DNA of 64,000 bases from Mycolicibacterium goodii. GTDB lineage: Bacteria > Actinomycetota > Actinomycetes > Mycobacteriales > Mycobacteriaceae. The position numbers and the translations under genes are program-made. The notes under the pieces are model-generated. The model had not been told where the DNA came from. It searched no databases and saw nothing but the letters and a program-made list of their open reading frames with translations. The stretch lies in the NCBI RefSeq assembly GCF_001187505.1, contig NZ_CP012150.1:6358048-6422047 (forward strand), given 5' to 3'. Shown here piece after piece: positions 9,036-18,879 of this stretch (within the stretch, counting starts at the first letter, position 1; each line of letters opens with the position of its first letter).

Positions 9036-10421
9036 ATGAGTACGACTCTGGAACATTCCCCCACCCATGTCATCGTGATCGGCGGCAGTGTCGCCGGTAT
9101 GTGCGCGGCTCGCGTGCTCTCCGAACATTTCGACCGTGTCACGGTGTACGAGCGTGACGAGCTGCCCACCGAACCGGTGAACCGGAGCGCGGTACCGCAG
9201 GGACAGCATGTGCATCTGCTCATGGCCCGTGGCGCACAGGAACTTGAGGCGATATTCCCGGGCATGCTCGACGACATGGCGCGCGCCGGGGTGCCGGTGG
9301 TGCGCAACCAGCCGGAGTCGATCCACTTCACCGCGGGCGGTCACCTCCTCGGTACCGGCCAGACCCTCGAATCGAACTTCACCGCATATGTCCCCACCCG
9401 CGGTCGACTGGAATGGCAGATCCGCGAACGGGTGCTCGCGCTGCCCACGGTCTCGGTGCTGCGCGGCGGGATCTCGAGTCCCCAGTTCGACGCGGCGACG
9501 CAACGGGTCACCGGCGTGGTTCTCGACACCGGAGAGACCGTCGCGGGCGATCTCGTGGTCGACGCGTCCGGACGTGGCAGCCGGCTTCCGGTGTGGTTGG
9601 AGGAGTGGGGATTCGAGCGTCCCCGGGAGGATTCGGTCAAGATCGGTGTGACGTACGCGTCGCACCGGGTACGCATCCCCGAGGGCCTGATGGCCGAGAA
9701 GATGGTGCTGGTGAGCGCCTCCCACGACGAGGGTCTGGGCATGGGCATGCTGTTCCACGAGGACGGCGTCTGGACGGTCACCGCGTTCGGGGTCGCCAAG
9801 TCCGAACCCCCGAAGGACCTCGCGGGGATCTTGGCCCAGGCCGACACCATGCTCCCGCCGCACATCAGCGCGGCGCTGCGGGCTGGGGAACCGGTGGGCG
9901 AGATGAATTTTCACAAATACCCGGTGGCCAAGTGGCGCCGCTACGACAAGATGCAGCGGTGGCCGGAGGGCATCCTGCCGTTCGGTGACGCGGTCGCCAG
10001 CCTCAACCCCACCTACGGTCAGGGCGTGACGATGACGGCGCTGCAGGCCGCCAATCTGCGATCCGTGCTGTCGGCCGGTAAACAGGACCTCGTCTCGCGC
10101 CTGGCGGATCGCACCGCGCGGACGACATTTCCGGTGTGGCTGATGAACGCCGTCGCCGACCACATCGCCCATGGCGCCGAGGGCCCCAAACGGTGGTGGT
10201 ACCGGCCGCTGTACAACCTGTTCGACCAGTTCCTCGGTGCCGCCGAGACGGATCCAGTTCTGGCGGAATGGTTTCTGCGACGCACCAGCCTGCTCGACAG
10301 CCTCTACCTCGCCCCGTCGCCTCGGGTGGTCGGGCGGGCGATCCGGCACAACGCCGGGTTGTGGCTCGCCGAACGCACCAATCGCACGGCCCGTCGCAAG
10401 AGCCTCGCCTCCGCCGGTTGA
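9036..10421 (+). CDS. FAD-dependent hydroxylase/monooxygenase family protein
   Basis: 461 residues from ATG 9036 (MSTTLEHSP); an ATG at 8982 would add 18 residues of unconvincing sequence. The N-terminus has the dinucleotide fold VIVIGGSVAGMCAARVL ending at the acidic YERDE. The second FAD motif is present as PFGDAVASLNPTYGQGVTM near 325-345, typical of aromatic/polyprenyl hydroxylases of the UbiH/PHBH type. Substrate unknown. It stands alone, divergent from the permease and convergent with manA. Such proteins are often annotated as geranylgeranyl reductase-like, which cannot be excluded. Confidence 0.8.
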   Translation: MSTTLEHSPTHVIVIGGSVAGMCAARVLSEHFDRVTVYERDELPTEPVNRSAVPQGQHVHLLMARGAQELEAIFPGMLDDMARAGVPVVRNQPESIHFTAGGHLLGTGQTLESNFTAYVPTRGRLEWQIRERVLALPTVSVLRGGISSPQFDAATQRVTGVVLDTGETVAGDLVVDASGRGSRLPVWLEEWGFERPREDSVKIGVTYASHRVRIPEGLMAEKMVLVSASHDEGLGMGMLFHEDGVWTVTAFGVAKSEPPKDLAGILAQADTMLPPHISAALRAGEPVGEMNFHKYPVAKWRRYDKMQRWPEGILPFGDAVASLNPTYGQGVTMTALQAANLRSVLSAGKQDLVSRLADRTARTTFPVWLMNAVADHIAHGAEGPKRWWYRPLYNLFDQFLGAAETDPVLAEWFLRRTSLLDSLYLAPSPRVVGRAIRHNAGLWLAERTNRTARRKSLASAG

Positions 10422-10450
10422 CCCGCGGACCTGCTGGTCTGGCCGGGCGA

Positions 10451-11677
10451 CTAGATCCCGACGGTCACCCGGAACATGGCGGCGGGCAGTTCGGCAGTCA
10501 ACCGGATCGGGCCGTCGTCGGCGGCCACCCACGCCGCCTCACCGCGGTTCAGTTCCAGTTGCCCGGTCTTGGCGTGCACCGTCGCCGAACCCTCGGTGCA
10601 CAGCAGCATCTGTGGTCCGTCGTGGCGCGAGTGCGCGTCGATCTCGTGCCCGAGGTGTTCGCCGTCGAGTCGCAGCACCGACACCGCGAACTCCGGCGCA
10701 GGCGTCTGGTACACGAGTTCCTTTGCGTCTTCGACGATCTCGGGCCGCAGACGGTCCTCCGGCGTCGGCGTGAAGTCCAGCACGCGCAGCAGTTCCGGCA
10801 CGTCGACGTGCTTGGGGGTCAACCCGCCGCGCAGCACGTTGTCGGAGTTCGCCATGACCTCGACACCGACGCCGTGCAGGTAGGCGTGCAGGTTGCCCGC
10901 GGGCAGGTACAACCCCTGCCCCGGCTGCAGCACGATCCGGTTGAGCAACAGGGAGGCGAGCACGCCCGCGTCACCTGGGTACCGCTCGCCGAGCTCCAGG
11001 ACGGTCTTGGCCTCGGCCGCGAAAGTCTTTTCCCCAGAACGGATGTAGTTGATCGCGCCGTCGAGCACCGCGGGCACCAGCACATCGAGGTCGGGTTGGG
11101 GTGCGGTGATCCAGGTGGTGAACAGCGCCCGCAGACCGTCTGCGTCCGACTGGTCGGACAGCAGGTTGATGTAGGGGTCGAGGTCGGAGACGGCCAGCGT
11201 ACGCATCAACTCGACGGTGCGCGCGACCGGCCGGAACCCGGCCAGGGCGTGAAATTCCTCAAGCGCGACAAGCAATTCCGGCTTGTGGCTGCGGTCGCGG
11301 TAATTGCGCACCGGCGACGAGATCGGGATCTCCAGGCGGTTCTCCCGGTCGAACCCCTCTTTCGCCTGCTCGGCGCTGGGATGCGCCTGCAGCGACAACG
11401 GCTCGTCCGCGGCGAGCACCTTCACCAGGAACGGGAGCGCATCTCCGAAGCGGGCGACCGCAACACCGCCGAGTTGCCCCTCGGGATCCTCGGCCACCGC
11501 CTCCAGCAGCGACCTTTCCCCGTCGTCGGTCTGCAGCCACGCCGGGTCGGCGGGATGTGCACCGAACCACAACTCGGCCTCGGGATGGACTGTGGGACTT
11601 GGCCTGCCCGTGAAGTCGGCAATGGCGGTACGCGAACCCCAGGCATAGGTCCGCACCGCTCCCCGTAGCAGATGCAC
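10451..11677 (-). CDS. manA: Mannose-6-phosphate isomerase, class I
   Basis: 408 residues. It interconverts fructose-6-phosphate and mannose-6-phosphate and so opens the GDP-mannose route to mycobacterial lipomannan, LAM and PIMs. Signatures: YAWGSRTAIADF at the N-terminus, AELWFGAHP, and LQAHPSAEQAKEGF, with zinc-binding residues of the cupin fold. GTG start at 11677; it begins 3 bp after the stop of the SIS-domain gene, so it belongs to the pmmA-SIS-manA operon. Equivalent to M. tuberculosis Rv3255c. Confidence 0.95.
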   Translation of the reverse strand: MHLLRGAVRTYAWGSRTAIADFTGRPSPTVHPEAELWFGAHPADPAWLQTDDGERSLLEAVAEDPEGQLGGVAVARFGDALPFLVKVLAADEPLSLQAHPSAEQAKEGFDRENRLEIPISSPVRNYRDRSHKPELLVALEEFHALAGFRPVARTVELMRTLAVSDLDPYINLLSDQSDADGLRALFTTWITAPQPDLDVLVPAVLDGAINYIRSGEKTFAAEAKTVLELGERYPGDAGVLASLLLNRIVLQPGQGLYLPAGNLHAYLHGVGVEVMANSDNVLRGGLTPKHVDVPELLRVLDFTPTPEDRLRPEIVEDAKELVYQTPAPEFAVSVLRLDGEHLGHEIDAHSRHDGPQMLLCTEGSATVHAKTGQLELNRGEAAWVAADDGPIRLTAELPAAMFRVTVGI

Positions 11678-11680
11678 TCG

Positions 11681-12763
11681 TTAACCTCGAACCAATTTCG
11701 AATAGACGGCTGCCATCTCCAGTCGCACAGCCAGTATCGCCACTTGTTGTTCCGGACGCCCCGCGGGCAGCGTGGTTCCTGCGGAATCCGGTACGTCGTC
11801 CGCGCTGATCGTCGAGATGTCGTCGAACCCGCCGATGCGCGCGGCCACCGTCTGGCGCTCGGCGTCGGTGGTCAGCACGAATGTCCGCAGCCGGTTGGGC
11901 AGCGGCCCGTCGATCTCCTCGTCGTGGAACAGCGACCGCTCACCGATCTCGCCGCGCGCACCGCTGCCGAGGGTGGCGAGCACATCGGAGAGTCCGACGG
12001 CCGACACCACTTGCCCGGCGATCCGCAGCATCATGGTGGCGCCGTGGCGGGCCAGCGCCAGGGTCGCCGCGGTGTCGCCCGCCAGCACCACGTCGGTGCC
12101 CGCCATGCGCTCCACCAGGGTCTTGGCCGCATTGGTGAACAGGTCCCGAGCGGCGCTGTTGCGCAACGCCTCGGCGTCCAATTCGTCGGCCAGTGCCGCC
12201 AGATCGACGTGCGGGTCGCGGCTGCGGTCGTGGTTGATCATGTACAGCGCGGCCAGGCCCACGGCGAGGTAGCGGACGAAAGCGAAGTCGTCGGGAACCC
12301 ACAGCCGCGGCTCGACGACTACGGCGCGCCCGGCCGAGACGTCGCGCAGCGGACCCTCGTACGGCGCGGCCACGACGACGCTGGCGCCGCGGCGGACACC
12401 CACCGCCGCCGCGTTGACGAGTGCCGGATCGCCCGGGTCGTCTCCGGCCACCACCAGGACGTCGAGTGCGCCGATCCACGGCGGGGCCTCGGCCGCGAGC
12501 ACGATCGGCGCGGCCGCCGACGGGCCGATGGTGGCCGCGAGCACCGCGCCGGCATGCTCGGCCGTCCCGCGGTTGGCGACCCAGATGACGGTGCGCGGCG
12601 GGTCGTCGGCGCGCAACCGGTCGAACAGTCCCTCGTCGAGTGCGGCCGCGGTCGCCCGCACCTGCGCTCCGGCCATCGCCGCCGCCCGCAACAGCCCTCC
12701 GCGATCGGCGGCGAGCAGTCCGTCTCCGTCGTCGAGGTCCACGGCGGCGCCCAGCGCGTTCAC
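11681..12763 (-). CDS. SIS-domain phosphosugar isomerase-like protein (TobH family)
   Basis: 360 residues from GTG 12763, which overlaps the pmmA stop (GTGA). It corresponds to Rv3256c of M. tuberculosis. It has two sugar-isomerase-like alpha/beta repeats: the first with PRTVIWVANRGTAEHAG and VVVAGDDPGDPALVNAA, the second with DVVLAGDTAATLALARHGA. This layout resembles bifunctional glucose/mannose-6-phosphate isomerases, but catalytic residues cannot be assigned with confidence. Its place between phosphomannomutase and ManA argues for a part in mannose-phosphate supply. Confidence 0.82.
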   Translation of the reverse strand: MNALGAAVDLDDGDGLLAADRGGLLRAAAMAGAQVRATAAALDEGLFDRLRADDPPRTVIWVANRGTAEHAGAVLAATIGPSAAAPIVLAAEAPPWIGALDVLVVAGDDPGDPALVNAAAVGVRRGASVVVAAPYEGPLRDVSAGRAVVVEPRLWVPDDFAFVRYLAVGLAALYMINHDRSRDPHVDLAALADELDAEALRNSAARDLFTNAAKTLVERMAGTDVVLAGDTAATLALARHGATMMLRIAGQVVSAVGLSDVLATLGSGARGEIGERSLFHDEEIDGPLPNRLRTFVLTTDAERQTVAARIGGFDDISTISADDVPDSAGTTLPAGRPEQQVAILAVRLEMAAVYSKLVRG

Positions 12764-14178
12764 GTCACCGCCTCGTTCACCGTCCCGTTCACGGACTTGC
12801 TCTCGTTGGTGGCGCGGATGAGGTTGGCGATCCGGTCGACGACCGTCTGCACCTCCTCGGCGGTGCGCGCCTCGACGTTGAGCCGAAGCAGCGGTTCGGT
12901 GTTGGAGCTGCGCAGGTTGAACCAACAGTCGTCGCCGAGGTCCACGGTGACGCCGTCGAGGTGGTCGATCGAGTGGATCGCCGGACCGTAGGACTTGAGC
13001 ACCGCCTCCACGCACGCCGACGCGTCGCTGACGGTGAAGTTGATCTCGCCGGACGCCTCGTAGCGCTGGTAGTCGGCCATGATCTCCGACAGCGGGCGGT
13101 CCTGTTCGCCGAGCGCGGCCAGCACGTGCAGGGCCGCGAGCATTCCCGAGTCGGCGCCCCAGAAGTCGCGGAAGTAGTAGTGGGCAGAGTGCTCGCCGCC
13201 GAATATCGCGCTGGTCTCGGCCATCAACGTCTTGATGTAGGAGTGCCCCACCCGGGCGCGCACCGGGGTACCGCCGCGTTCGGTGACGAGTTCGGGCACC
13301 GCGCGCGAGGTGATGAGGTTGTGGATGATCGTCGCGCCGATCTCGCGGGTGAGTTCGCGTCCCGCGACCAGAGCCGTCACCGCCGACGGTGAGACCGGGC
13401 GGCCGAGTTCGTCGACGACGAAGCAGCGGTCGGCGTCGCCGTCGAACGCGAGCCCGATGTCGGCGCCCGACTCGACGACGAAGCGCTGCAGGTCGACCAG
13501 GTTGGCCGGGTCCAGCGGGTTGGCCTCGTGGTTGGGGAAGGTGCCGTCGAGTTCGAAGTACAGCGGCAGGACGGTCGCCCCTGGGATGGGCCCCAGCACG
13601 GCGGGCGTGGTGTGCCCGGCCATGCCGTTGCCCGCGTCGACGGCGATGCGCAGCGGGCGGGACCCGCCGAGATCCACCAGGGAGCGCAGGAATTCGCCGT
13701 AGTCGGCGAGTACGTCGCGGTCGGCGACGCTGCCACGAGGACCGTCGTGGGCCGGCACGCCGCCGATGACCTCTTCGGCGATCACGGCGAGCCCGGTGTC
13801 CTTGCCGACCGGCTTAGCGCCGGCGCGGCACAGCTTGATGCCGTTGTAGGTCGCGGGGTTGTGGCTCGCGGTGAACATCGCACCGGGGCAGTCCAACAAC
13901 CCTGACGCGAAGTAGAGCTGATCGGTCGAGGACAGACCGATCCGGACCACGTCGAGGCCCTGCGCAATCACCCCGTCGGCGAAAGCCGACGCCAGCGCGG
14001 GCGAGCTCGATCGCATGTCGTGGCCGATCGCCACCCGGCCGGCGCCTTCGCCGCGGACCAACCGGGCAAACGCACCGCCGACATCGGCGACGAAGGGCTC
14101 GTCCAGCTCGGAGCCGACCAGGCCGCGGACGTCATAGGCCTTGATGACACCGTGAACAGCCGCTGCTGGCCGAGACAT
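12760..14178 (-). CDS. pmmA: Phosphomannomutase/phosphoglucomutase
   Basis: 472 residues starting at ATG 14178 behind AAGGAG. It converts mannose-6-phosphate to mannose-1-phosphate. The phosphoserine loop is MFTASHNPATYNG (Ser near 103), the metal loop is LAFDGDADRCFVVDE, and the C-terminal phosphate loop is WFNLRSSNTEPLLRLNVE. All family key residues look intact. First gene of the minus-strand pmmA-SIS-manA operon; the SIS gene overlaps it by 4 bp. Equivalent to Rv3257c. Confidence 0.95.
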   Translation of the reverse strand: MSRPAAAVHGVIKAYDVRGLVGSELDEPFVADVGGAFARLVRGEGAGRVAIGHDMRSSSPALASAFADGVIAQGLDVVRIGLSSTDQLYFASGLLDCPGAMFTASHNPATYNGIKLCRAGAKPVGKDTGLAVIAEEVIGGVPAHDGPRGSVADRDVLADYGEFLRSLVDLGGSRPLRIAVDAGNGMAGHTTPAVLGPIPGATVLPLYFELDGTFPNHEANPLDPANLVDLQRFVVESGADIGLAFDGDADRCFVVDELGRPVSPSAVTALVAGRELTREIGATIIHNLITSRAVPELVTERGGTPVRARVGHSYIKTLMAETSAIFGGEHSAHYYFRDFWGADSGMLAALHVLAALGEQDRPLSEIMADYQRYEASGEINFTVSDASACVEAVLKSYGPAIHSIDHLDGVTVDLGDDCWFNLRSSNTEPLLRLNVEARTAEEVQTVVDRIANLIRATNESKSVNGTVNEAVT

Positions 14179-14309
14179 AGAACTCCTTGTGAAACGGGAT
14201 CGTTGGCGCCAGCCTAACCGCCTGGCGACATCTCCGGGTTCACTACTCCGGCGTCGTGCGCCGTCGGATCCCACGAGCTCTCAGTACGCCGAACCGGGCA
14301 CGTCGCTGA

Positions 14310-14729
14310 TCAGTCGGTGGGGTCGGGCAACACCCGCAAGTGGCCGCGTCGCCGACCGTTGGACTCGGGCTGCCGCAACGGCGGCGCGATCACCGCGCCA
14401 CCGCCGGTGCCGGTCGCCGGATCGGAGAATCCGGCCACGACGCCGTTGACCGGACCGGCTCCCGTGCGTCCTTCGCGTACCGCGTCGGCCAGGGCGACGA
14501 GATCGTCCTCATCGGGGTGCGTCGGCAGCGGTCCGGCGTGGCGGACCAGCTCCCACCCCTTGGGGGCGGTGATCCGGCTGGCGTGGCCCACGCACAGATC
14601 CCAGGAGTGAGGTTCGGAAACCGTGGCCAACGGCCCGACGACGGCCGTGGAGTCTGAGTAGACGAAGGTCAGCGTCGCCACGGCATAGTGCGGGCACCCG
14701 GGCCGGCAGCAGCGACGGGGAACATTCAC
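14310..14729 (-). CDS. DUF3499 protein, cysteine-rich N-terminus
   Basis: 139 residues from GTG 14729 (VNVPRRCCRPGC). It is an actinobacterial protein of unknown function, counterpart of Rv3258c. The N-terminus carries CCRPGC and, 35-40 residues on, WDLCVGHASR; together these could form a treble-clef or zinc-ribbon-like metal site. The C-terminal half is proline-rich and basic (QPESNGRRRGHLRV) and probably disordered. It lies head to head with the zincin-like gene, 82 bp apart, sharing one promoter region. Confidence 0.8.
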   Translation of the reverse strand: MNVPRRCCRPGCPHYAVATLTFVYSDSTAVVGPLATVSEPHSWDLCVGHASRITAPKGWELVRHAGPLPTHPDEDDLVALADAVREGRTGAGPVNGVVAGFSDPATGTGGGAVIAPPLRQPESNGRRRGHLRVLPDPTD

Positions 14730-14811
14730 GCACCAGAGATTATCTTGGCCGATCGCCGGGCGCCGCCGGACACGCGCAGCCGCGGATCGCCGATCCCGAA
14801 CCGTTACGATC

Positions 14812-15282
14812 ATGACCGTGGCTCGGCTGAACCATCGGCGTTCGCGTCGCGGGCGCGAAATCCGCGGACCGCTGCTTCCGCGATCGGTTCCGGGGTGGCG
14901 CAGCCGCGCCGAGCGCTTCGACATGGCGGTACTCGAGGCCTACGAGCCGATCGAGCGTCGATGGTCGTCGAGGATCAGCGCACTCGATGTGGCTGTCGAC
15001 GAGATTCCGCGGATGACCCCCAAGGATCCGGACAGTGTGCAGTGGCCACCGGAGGTGGTGGCGGACGGTCCGATCGCACTGGCGCGGTTGATACCGGCGG
15101 GGGTGGACGTCAGGGGGAATTCGACCCGGGCGCGAATCGTGTTGTTCCGCAAGCCCATCGAGCGCCGGGTCAAAGGATCCGATGAGCTGGCTGATCTACT
15201 GCATGAAATCCTGGTGGCGCAGGTGGCCACCTATCTGGGCGTCGAACCGTCGGTCATCGACCCGACGATCGACGACGAGTAG
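14812..15282 (+). CDS. Zincin-like metallopeptidase family protein with degenerate active site
   Basis: 156 residues, counterpart of Rv3259. It aligns with the minimal zincin family in its DEIPRMTP start of domain and the helix LADLLHEILVAQVATYLG. In active members that helix is HExxH followed by H; here it reads HEILV, so the second zinc histidine is missing. The protein is therefore probably not a protease of the usual kind. A basic N-terminus (RRSRRGREIRG) precedes the domain. Start ATG 14812 lies close to a divergent gene; a later start is possible. Confidence 0.72.
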   Translation: MTVARLNHRRSRRGREIRGPLLPRSVPGWRSRAERFDMAVLEAYEPIERRWSSRISALDVAVDEIPRMTPKDPDSVQWPPEVVADGPIALARLIPAGVDVRGNSTRARIVLFRKPIERRVKGSDELADLLHEILVAQVATYLGVEPSVIDPTIDDE

Positions 15283-15323
15283 CGCGGGCGGCACGTCGCG
15301 AGCGGTGCGGCCGCGCCGCGCGT

Positions 15324-15713
15324 CTAGATGATGCCGCGCTTGAGGCGTCTGCGCTCGCGCTCGGACAGACCGCCCCAGATGCCGAAGCGCTCATCGTGTG
15401 CGAGCGCGTATTCCAGGCACGCGTCCCGAACTTCGCACCCCTGGCAGATGCGCTTGGCCTCTCGGGTAGACCCACCCTTCTCCGGGAAGAACGCCTCAGG
15501 GTCGGTTTGCGCGCACAGGGCACGCTCCTGCCATTGGTCGTCTTCGGGTTCCGGAGCAACATCAAACGAATCTGGCACCAGACTCAGTTGAGGACGTCCA
15601 GATGCCCCCGTCGGTGTCGATCCGGTGTCGATGTGCGGTGCATGGTCTACCGAGCCGAACAGTCGGCCGTCGAACCGGACTACACGATCGAAATCGCCGC
15701 TCTCATAAGACAT
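15324..15713 (-). CDS. whmD: WhiB2-type iron-sulfur regulator (WhmD)
   Basis: 129 residues, the length of M. smegmatis WhmD; the N-terminal ~55 residues are the extension absent from the shorter M. tuberculosis WhiB2. Four cysteines at 67, 90, 93 and 99 bind a [4Fe-4S] cluster, followed by GIWGG (111-115) and a basic C-terminus (RERRRLKRGII) for DNA contact. WhiB2/WhmD is known to be needed for septation and cell division in mycobacteria and to act with the primary sigma factor. Divergent from fbiA across 291 bp. Confidence 0.96.
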   Translation of the reverse strand: MSYESGDFDRVVRFDGRLFGSVDHAPHIDTGSTPTGASGRPQLSLVPDSFDVAPEPEDDQWQERALCAQTDPEAFFPEKGGSTREAKRICQGCEVRDACLEYALAHDERFGIWGGLSERERRRLKRGII

Positions 15714-16004
15714 ATCCCCCGCCTCCTCACTCGGTCTCGTAGATCCTCAGTGGAGCCCCACTATTGTGATATGCGGCCATCATTCGAACAGTTGATCGAA
15801 TCTCGGTCCGCGACACCGGAATCGGTCACCAACCGAAAAATGACACTGCTGTGATTACACACGTGTTAGCTGTCGGGGTCAAGCTCCAGGGCACGAATTC
15901 ATACCATCTCGTGATCTCAATCCGGCGCGTCGCGACATCGGCGTGTCCTGCTCGTGACGACGTCGTTTCCGTCCGGACCGTCCGAAGGCCTAGGGTCGGA
16001 CGTT
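15714..16004. promoter_or_regulatory. Divergent whmD/fbiA intergenic region
   Basis: 291 bp between whmD and fbiA, AT-richer than its surroundings near 15720-15860. It must hold the promoters of both genes. A short palindrome ACACGTGT occurs at about 15858-15865. I see no open reading frame with a ribosome site and no hairpin terminator. Confidence 0.4.
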
Positions 16005-16988
16005 GTGAAGATCACCGTTCTGGTCGGCGGAGTCGGCGGCGCACGGTTTTTGCTGGGCGTGCAGAACCTGCTGGGTCTCGGCTCCTTCGCCGACGGCCCC
16101 AGCAAGCATGAACTCACGGCTGTCGTCAACATCGGAGACGACGCATGGATGCACGGCGTTCGCATCTGTCCAGACCTCGACACCTGCATGTACACCCTCG
16201 GCGGCGGAATCGACCCCGAGCGCGGCTGGGGCCACCGCAACGAAACCTGGAACGCCAAGGAGGAACTCACGGCCTACGGCGTGCAGCCCGACTGGTTCGG
16301 CCTGGGCGACCGCGACCTGGCAACCCACCTGGTACGTAGCCAGATGCTGCGCGCCGGCTACCCCCTTTCCCAGGTGACCGAGGCGCTCTGCAAACGCTGG
16401 CAGCCGGGCGCGCGGTTGCTGCCCGCGAGCGACGAGCGCAGCGAGACCCATGTCGTGGTCACCGATCCCACCGACGGCGAGCGGCGTGCGATCCACTTCC
16501 AGGAGTGGTGGGTGCGTTATCGGGCAAAGATCCCCACGCACAGTTTTGCGTACGTCGGTGCAGAACAGGCAACAGCCGGACCGGGCGTTCTGGAAGCCAT
16601 CGGCCAGGCCGACATCGTGTTGCTGGCGCCGTCGAACCCCGTCGTCAGCATCGGCCCCATCCTGCAGATACCCGGCATCCGCGGCGCGCTGCGCTCCACC
16701 GCGGCCCCGGTGATCGGTTACTCCCCCATCATCGCCGGAAAACCGTTGCGCGGCATGGCCGATGAATGTCTCAAGGTGATCGGCGTGGAAGCGACGTCAC
16801 AGGCCGTCGGAGAATACTTCGGTGCGCGTTCGGGCACCGGGCTGCTCGACGGGTGGCTCGTGCACGAGGGTGACCACGCCGAGATCGAGGCAGTGAAGGT
16901 GAAAGCGGTCCCACTGCTGATGACCGATCCCGAGGCCACCGCGGCGATGGTGCGCGCCGGTCTCGACCTCGCCGAGGTGTCCCTGTGA
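16005..16988 (+). CDS. fbiA: 2-phospho-L-lactate transferase (F420 biosynthesis, FbiA/CofD)
   Basis: 327 residues from GTG 16005 ([16 protein letters not shown]). It joins the phospholactyl-type moiety of a guanylated donor (dehydro form in mycobacteria) to the deazaflavin Fo, giving the F420-0 precursor. The phosphate-binding N-terminus [22 protein letters not shown] and the later [15 protein letters not shown] are CofD signatures. Its stop overlaps the GTG of fbiB. Counterpart of Rv3261. Longer in-frame starts upstream lack support. Confidence 0.95.
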   Translation: MKITVLVGGVGGARFLLGVQNLLGLGSFADGPSKHELTAVVNIGDDAWMHGVRICPDLDTCMYTLGGGIDPERGWGHRNETWNAKEELTAYGVQPDWFGLGDRDLATHLVRSQMLRAGYPLSQVTEALCKRWQPGARLLPASDERSETHVVVTDPTDGERRAIHFQEWWVRYRAKIPTHSFAYVGAEQATAGPGVLEAIGQADIVLLAPSNPVVSIGPILQIPGIRGALRSTAAPVIGYSPIIAGKPLRGMADECLKVIGVEATSQAVGEYFGARSGTGLLDGWLVHEGDHAEIEAVKVKAVPLLMTDPEATAAMVRAGLDLAEVSL

Positions 16989-18337
16989 ACGCCGAGCACG
17001 GTTCGGCCGACCGGGTCGAGATCCTGCCGGTTCCCGGCCTGCCGGAGTTCCGGCCCGGCGACGACCTCGTCGGTGCGCTCGCCGCTGCGGCGCCGTGGCT
17101 GCGGGACGGCGACGTGCTCGTGGTCACCAGCAAGGTGGTCTCGAAATGTGAGGGCCGCATCGTGGCCGCGCCGTCCGATCCCGAGGAACGGGACGCCCTG
17201 CGACGCAAACTCATCGACGACGAGGCCGTGCGCGTCCTGGCCCGCAAGGGCCGCACCCTGATCACCGAGAACGCGATCGGCCTCATCCAGGCCGCCGCCG
17301 GGGTCGACGGTTCCAATGTCGGCTCCACCGAACTGGCGCTGCTGCCGGTCGACCCGGACGGCAGCGCGGCCGCGCTGCGCGAGGGGTTGCGTGAGCGGCT
17401 CGGCGTCAGCGTCGGCGTCGTCATCACCGACACCATGGGCCGGGCGTGGCGCACCGGGCAGACCGACTTCGCCATCGGCGCAGCGGGTCTGACCGTGCTG
17501 CACGGGTACGCCGGTTCCCGCGACCGCCACGGCAACGAGCTGGTGGTCACCGAGGTCGCCGTCGCCGACGAGATCGCCGCGGCCGCCGATCTGGTCAAGG
17601 GCAAGCTCACCGCGATACCGGCCGCGGTCGTCCGCGGGCTGCGACTGCCCGACGACGGGTCCAACGCCCACCGGCTGCTGCGCTCCGGCGAGGACGACCT
17701 GTTCTGGCTCGGCACCGCCGAGGCCATCGAACTGGGCCGCAGGCAGGCCCAGCTGCTGCGCCGCTCGGTGCGCCGGTTCAGCGCCGAGCCGGTCCCGCAC
17801 GACGCCATCGAAGCCGCCGTCTCCGAGGCGCTCACCGCGCCCGCGCCGCACCACACCCGACCCGTGCGCTTCGTGTGGGTGCAGAGCCCCGAGACCCGCA
17901 CGCGTCTGCTGGACCGCATGAGGGAACAGTGGCGGGCCGACCTCACCGCCGACGGCCTCGCCGCCGACGCCGTCGAGCGCCGGGTGGCGCGCGGGCAGAT
18001 CCTCTACGACGCGCCGGAAGTGGTGATCCCGTTTTCGGTTCCCGACGGCGCGCACAGCTATCCCGACACGGCCCGCACCGAGGCCGAGCACACCATGTTC
18101 ACCGTGGCGGTCGGCGCGGCCGTACAAGGCCTGCTGGTTGCCCTCGCGGTGCGCGACATCGGCAGCTGCTGGATCGGCTCGACGATCTTCGCCGCGGATC
18201 TGGTCCGCGCCGAACTCGAGCTGCCTGATGACTGGGAACCCTTGGGCGCCATTGCGATCGGCTATCCCGAAGAGGCACCACACCCACTGCGGCCACGCGA
18301 TCCGGTGGCCACCGACGAACTGCTGGTGCGCAAGTGA
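16985..18337 (+). CDS. fbiB: Bifunctional F420:gamma-glutamyl ligase / FMN reductase domain protein
   Basis: 450 residues from GTG 16985 (GTGA overlap with fbiA). The N-terminal ~245 residues are a CofE-type gamma-glutamyl ligase ([32 protein letters not shown]) that adds the poly-glutamate tail. The C-terminal ~190 residues are a nitroreductase-like FMN domain ([26 protein letters not shown]), which in mycobacteria reduces dehydro-F420-0. Fusion of both domains is the normal actinobacterial form. Counterpart of Rv3262. The next gene also overlaps by 4 bp. Confidence 0.95.
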   Translation: MNAEHGSADRVEILPVPGLPEFRPGDDLVGALAAAAPWLRDGDVLVVTSKVVSKCEGRIVAAPSDPEERDALRRKLIDDEAVRVLARKGRTLITENAIGLIQAAAGVDGSNVGSTELALLPVDPDGSAAALREGLRERLGVSVGVVITDTMGRAWRTGQTDFAIGAAGLTVLHGYAGSRDRHGNELVVTEVAVADEIAAAADLVKGKLTAIPAAVVRGLRLPDDGSNAHRLLRSGEDDLFWLGTAEAIELGRRQAQLLRRSVRRFSAEPVPHDAIEAAVSEALTAPAPHHTRPVRFVWVQSPETRTRLLDRMREQWRADLTADGLAADAVERRVARGQILYDAPEVVIPFSVPDGAHSYPDTARTEAEHTMFTVAVGAAVQGLLVALAVRDIGSCWIGSTIFAADLVRAELELPDDWEPLGAIAIGYPEEAPHPLRPRDPVATDELLVRK

Positions 18338-18876
18338 GCCTGCACGATTCGGCCACGCGACTGCTGACCGACTGGCAGCCACCGGATCCCGCGCAGGACT
18401 CGTTGCGCCATGCGGTGCTGTCGTTTCTGGCGGCCCGGTCCGACGCGTGCCTGCGCACCTGCGTGCCCGGCCACATCACCGCGTCGGCACTGGTTCTGGA
18501 CCACACCGGAACACATACGCTGCTGACTCTGCACCCGCGCTTCGGGCGCTGGCTGCAACTCGGCGGGCACTGTGAAGACACCGATCCCGACGTCCACGCC
18601 GCCGCACTGCGCGAGGCCACCGAGGAATCCGGTATCGCGGGGCTGGCGATCGAGAAGAATCTGGCCGCGCTGCACGTGCACCCGGTCACCTGCTCGCTCG
18701 GGGTGCCGACCCGCCACCTCGACATGCAATTTTTGGTGCACGCCCCCGAGGGCGCCGAAATCGCCTGCAGCGACGAATCGTTGGACCTGCGGTGGTGGCC
18801 CCTCGACGCACTGCCCGAGGGCACCGACTTCGGCCTCGACCAACTCGCCCGGGCGGCACAGGCCGCGACTCGTTAA
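18334..18876 (+). CDS. Nudix hydrolase
   Basis: 180 residues from GTG 18334, overlapping the fbiB stop. The Nudix box appears as [20 protein letters not shown] followed by TEESGI, so the catalytic REATEE is intact while the spacing upstream of it is one residue longer than the classic motif, a form seen in related actinobacterial proteins. It would hydrolyse a nucleoside-diphosphate-linked substrate; which one is unknown. Co-transcription with fbiA-fbiB suggests a link to F420 or GTP-derived intermediates, by position only. It converges on manB with a 3-bp gap. Confidence 0.85.
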   Translation: MSLHDSATRLLTDWQPPDPAQDSLRHAVLSFLAARSDACLRTCVPGHITASALVLDHTGTHTLLTLHPRFGRWLQLGGHCEDTDPDVHAAALREATEESGIAGLAIEKNLAALHVHPVTCSLGVPTRHLDMQFLVHAPEGAEIACSDESLDLRWWPLDALPEGTDFGLDQLARAAQAATR

Positions 18877-18879
18877 GCC

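Noticed and set aside
7366..9039. 557-codon open frame opposite the permease
   Set aside because: Dominated by Arg/His/Asp/Gln runs, no ribosome site, fully covered by the permease gene on the other strand.
16718..18382. 554-codon frame opposite fbiA/fbiB
   Set aside because: Covered by two genes with clear motifs on the plus strand.
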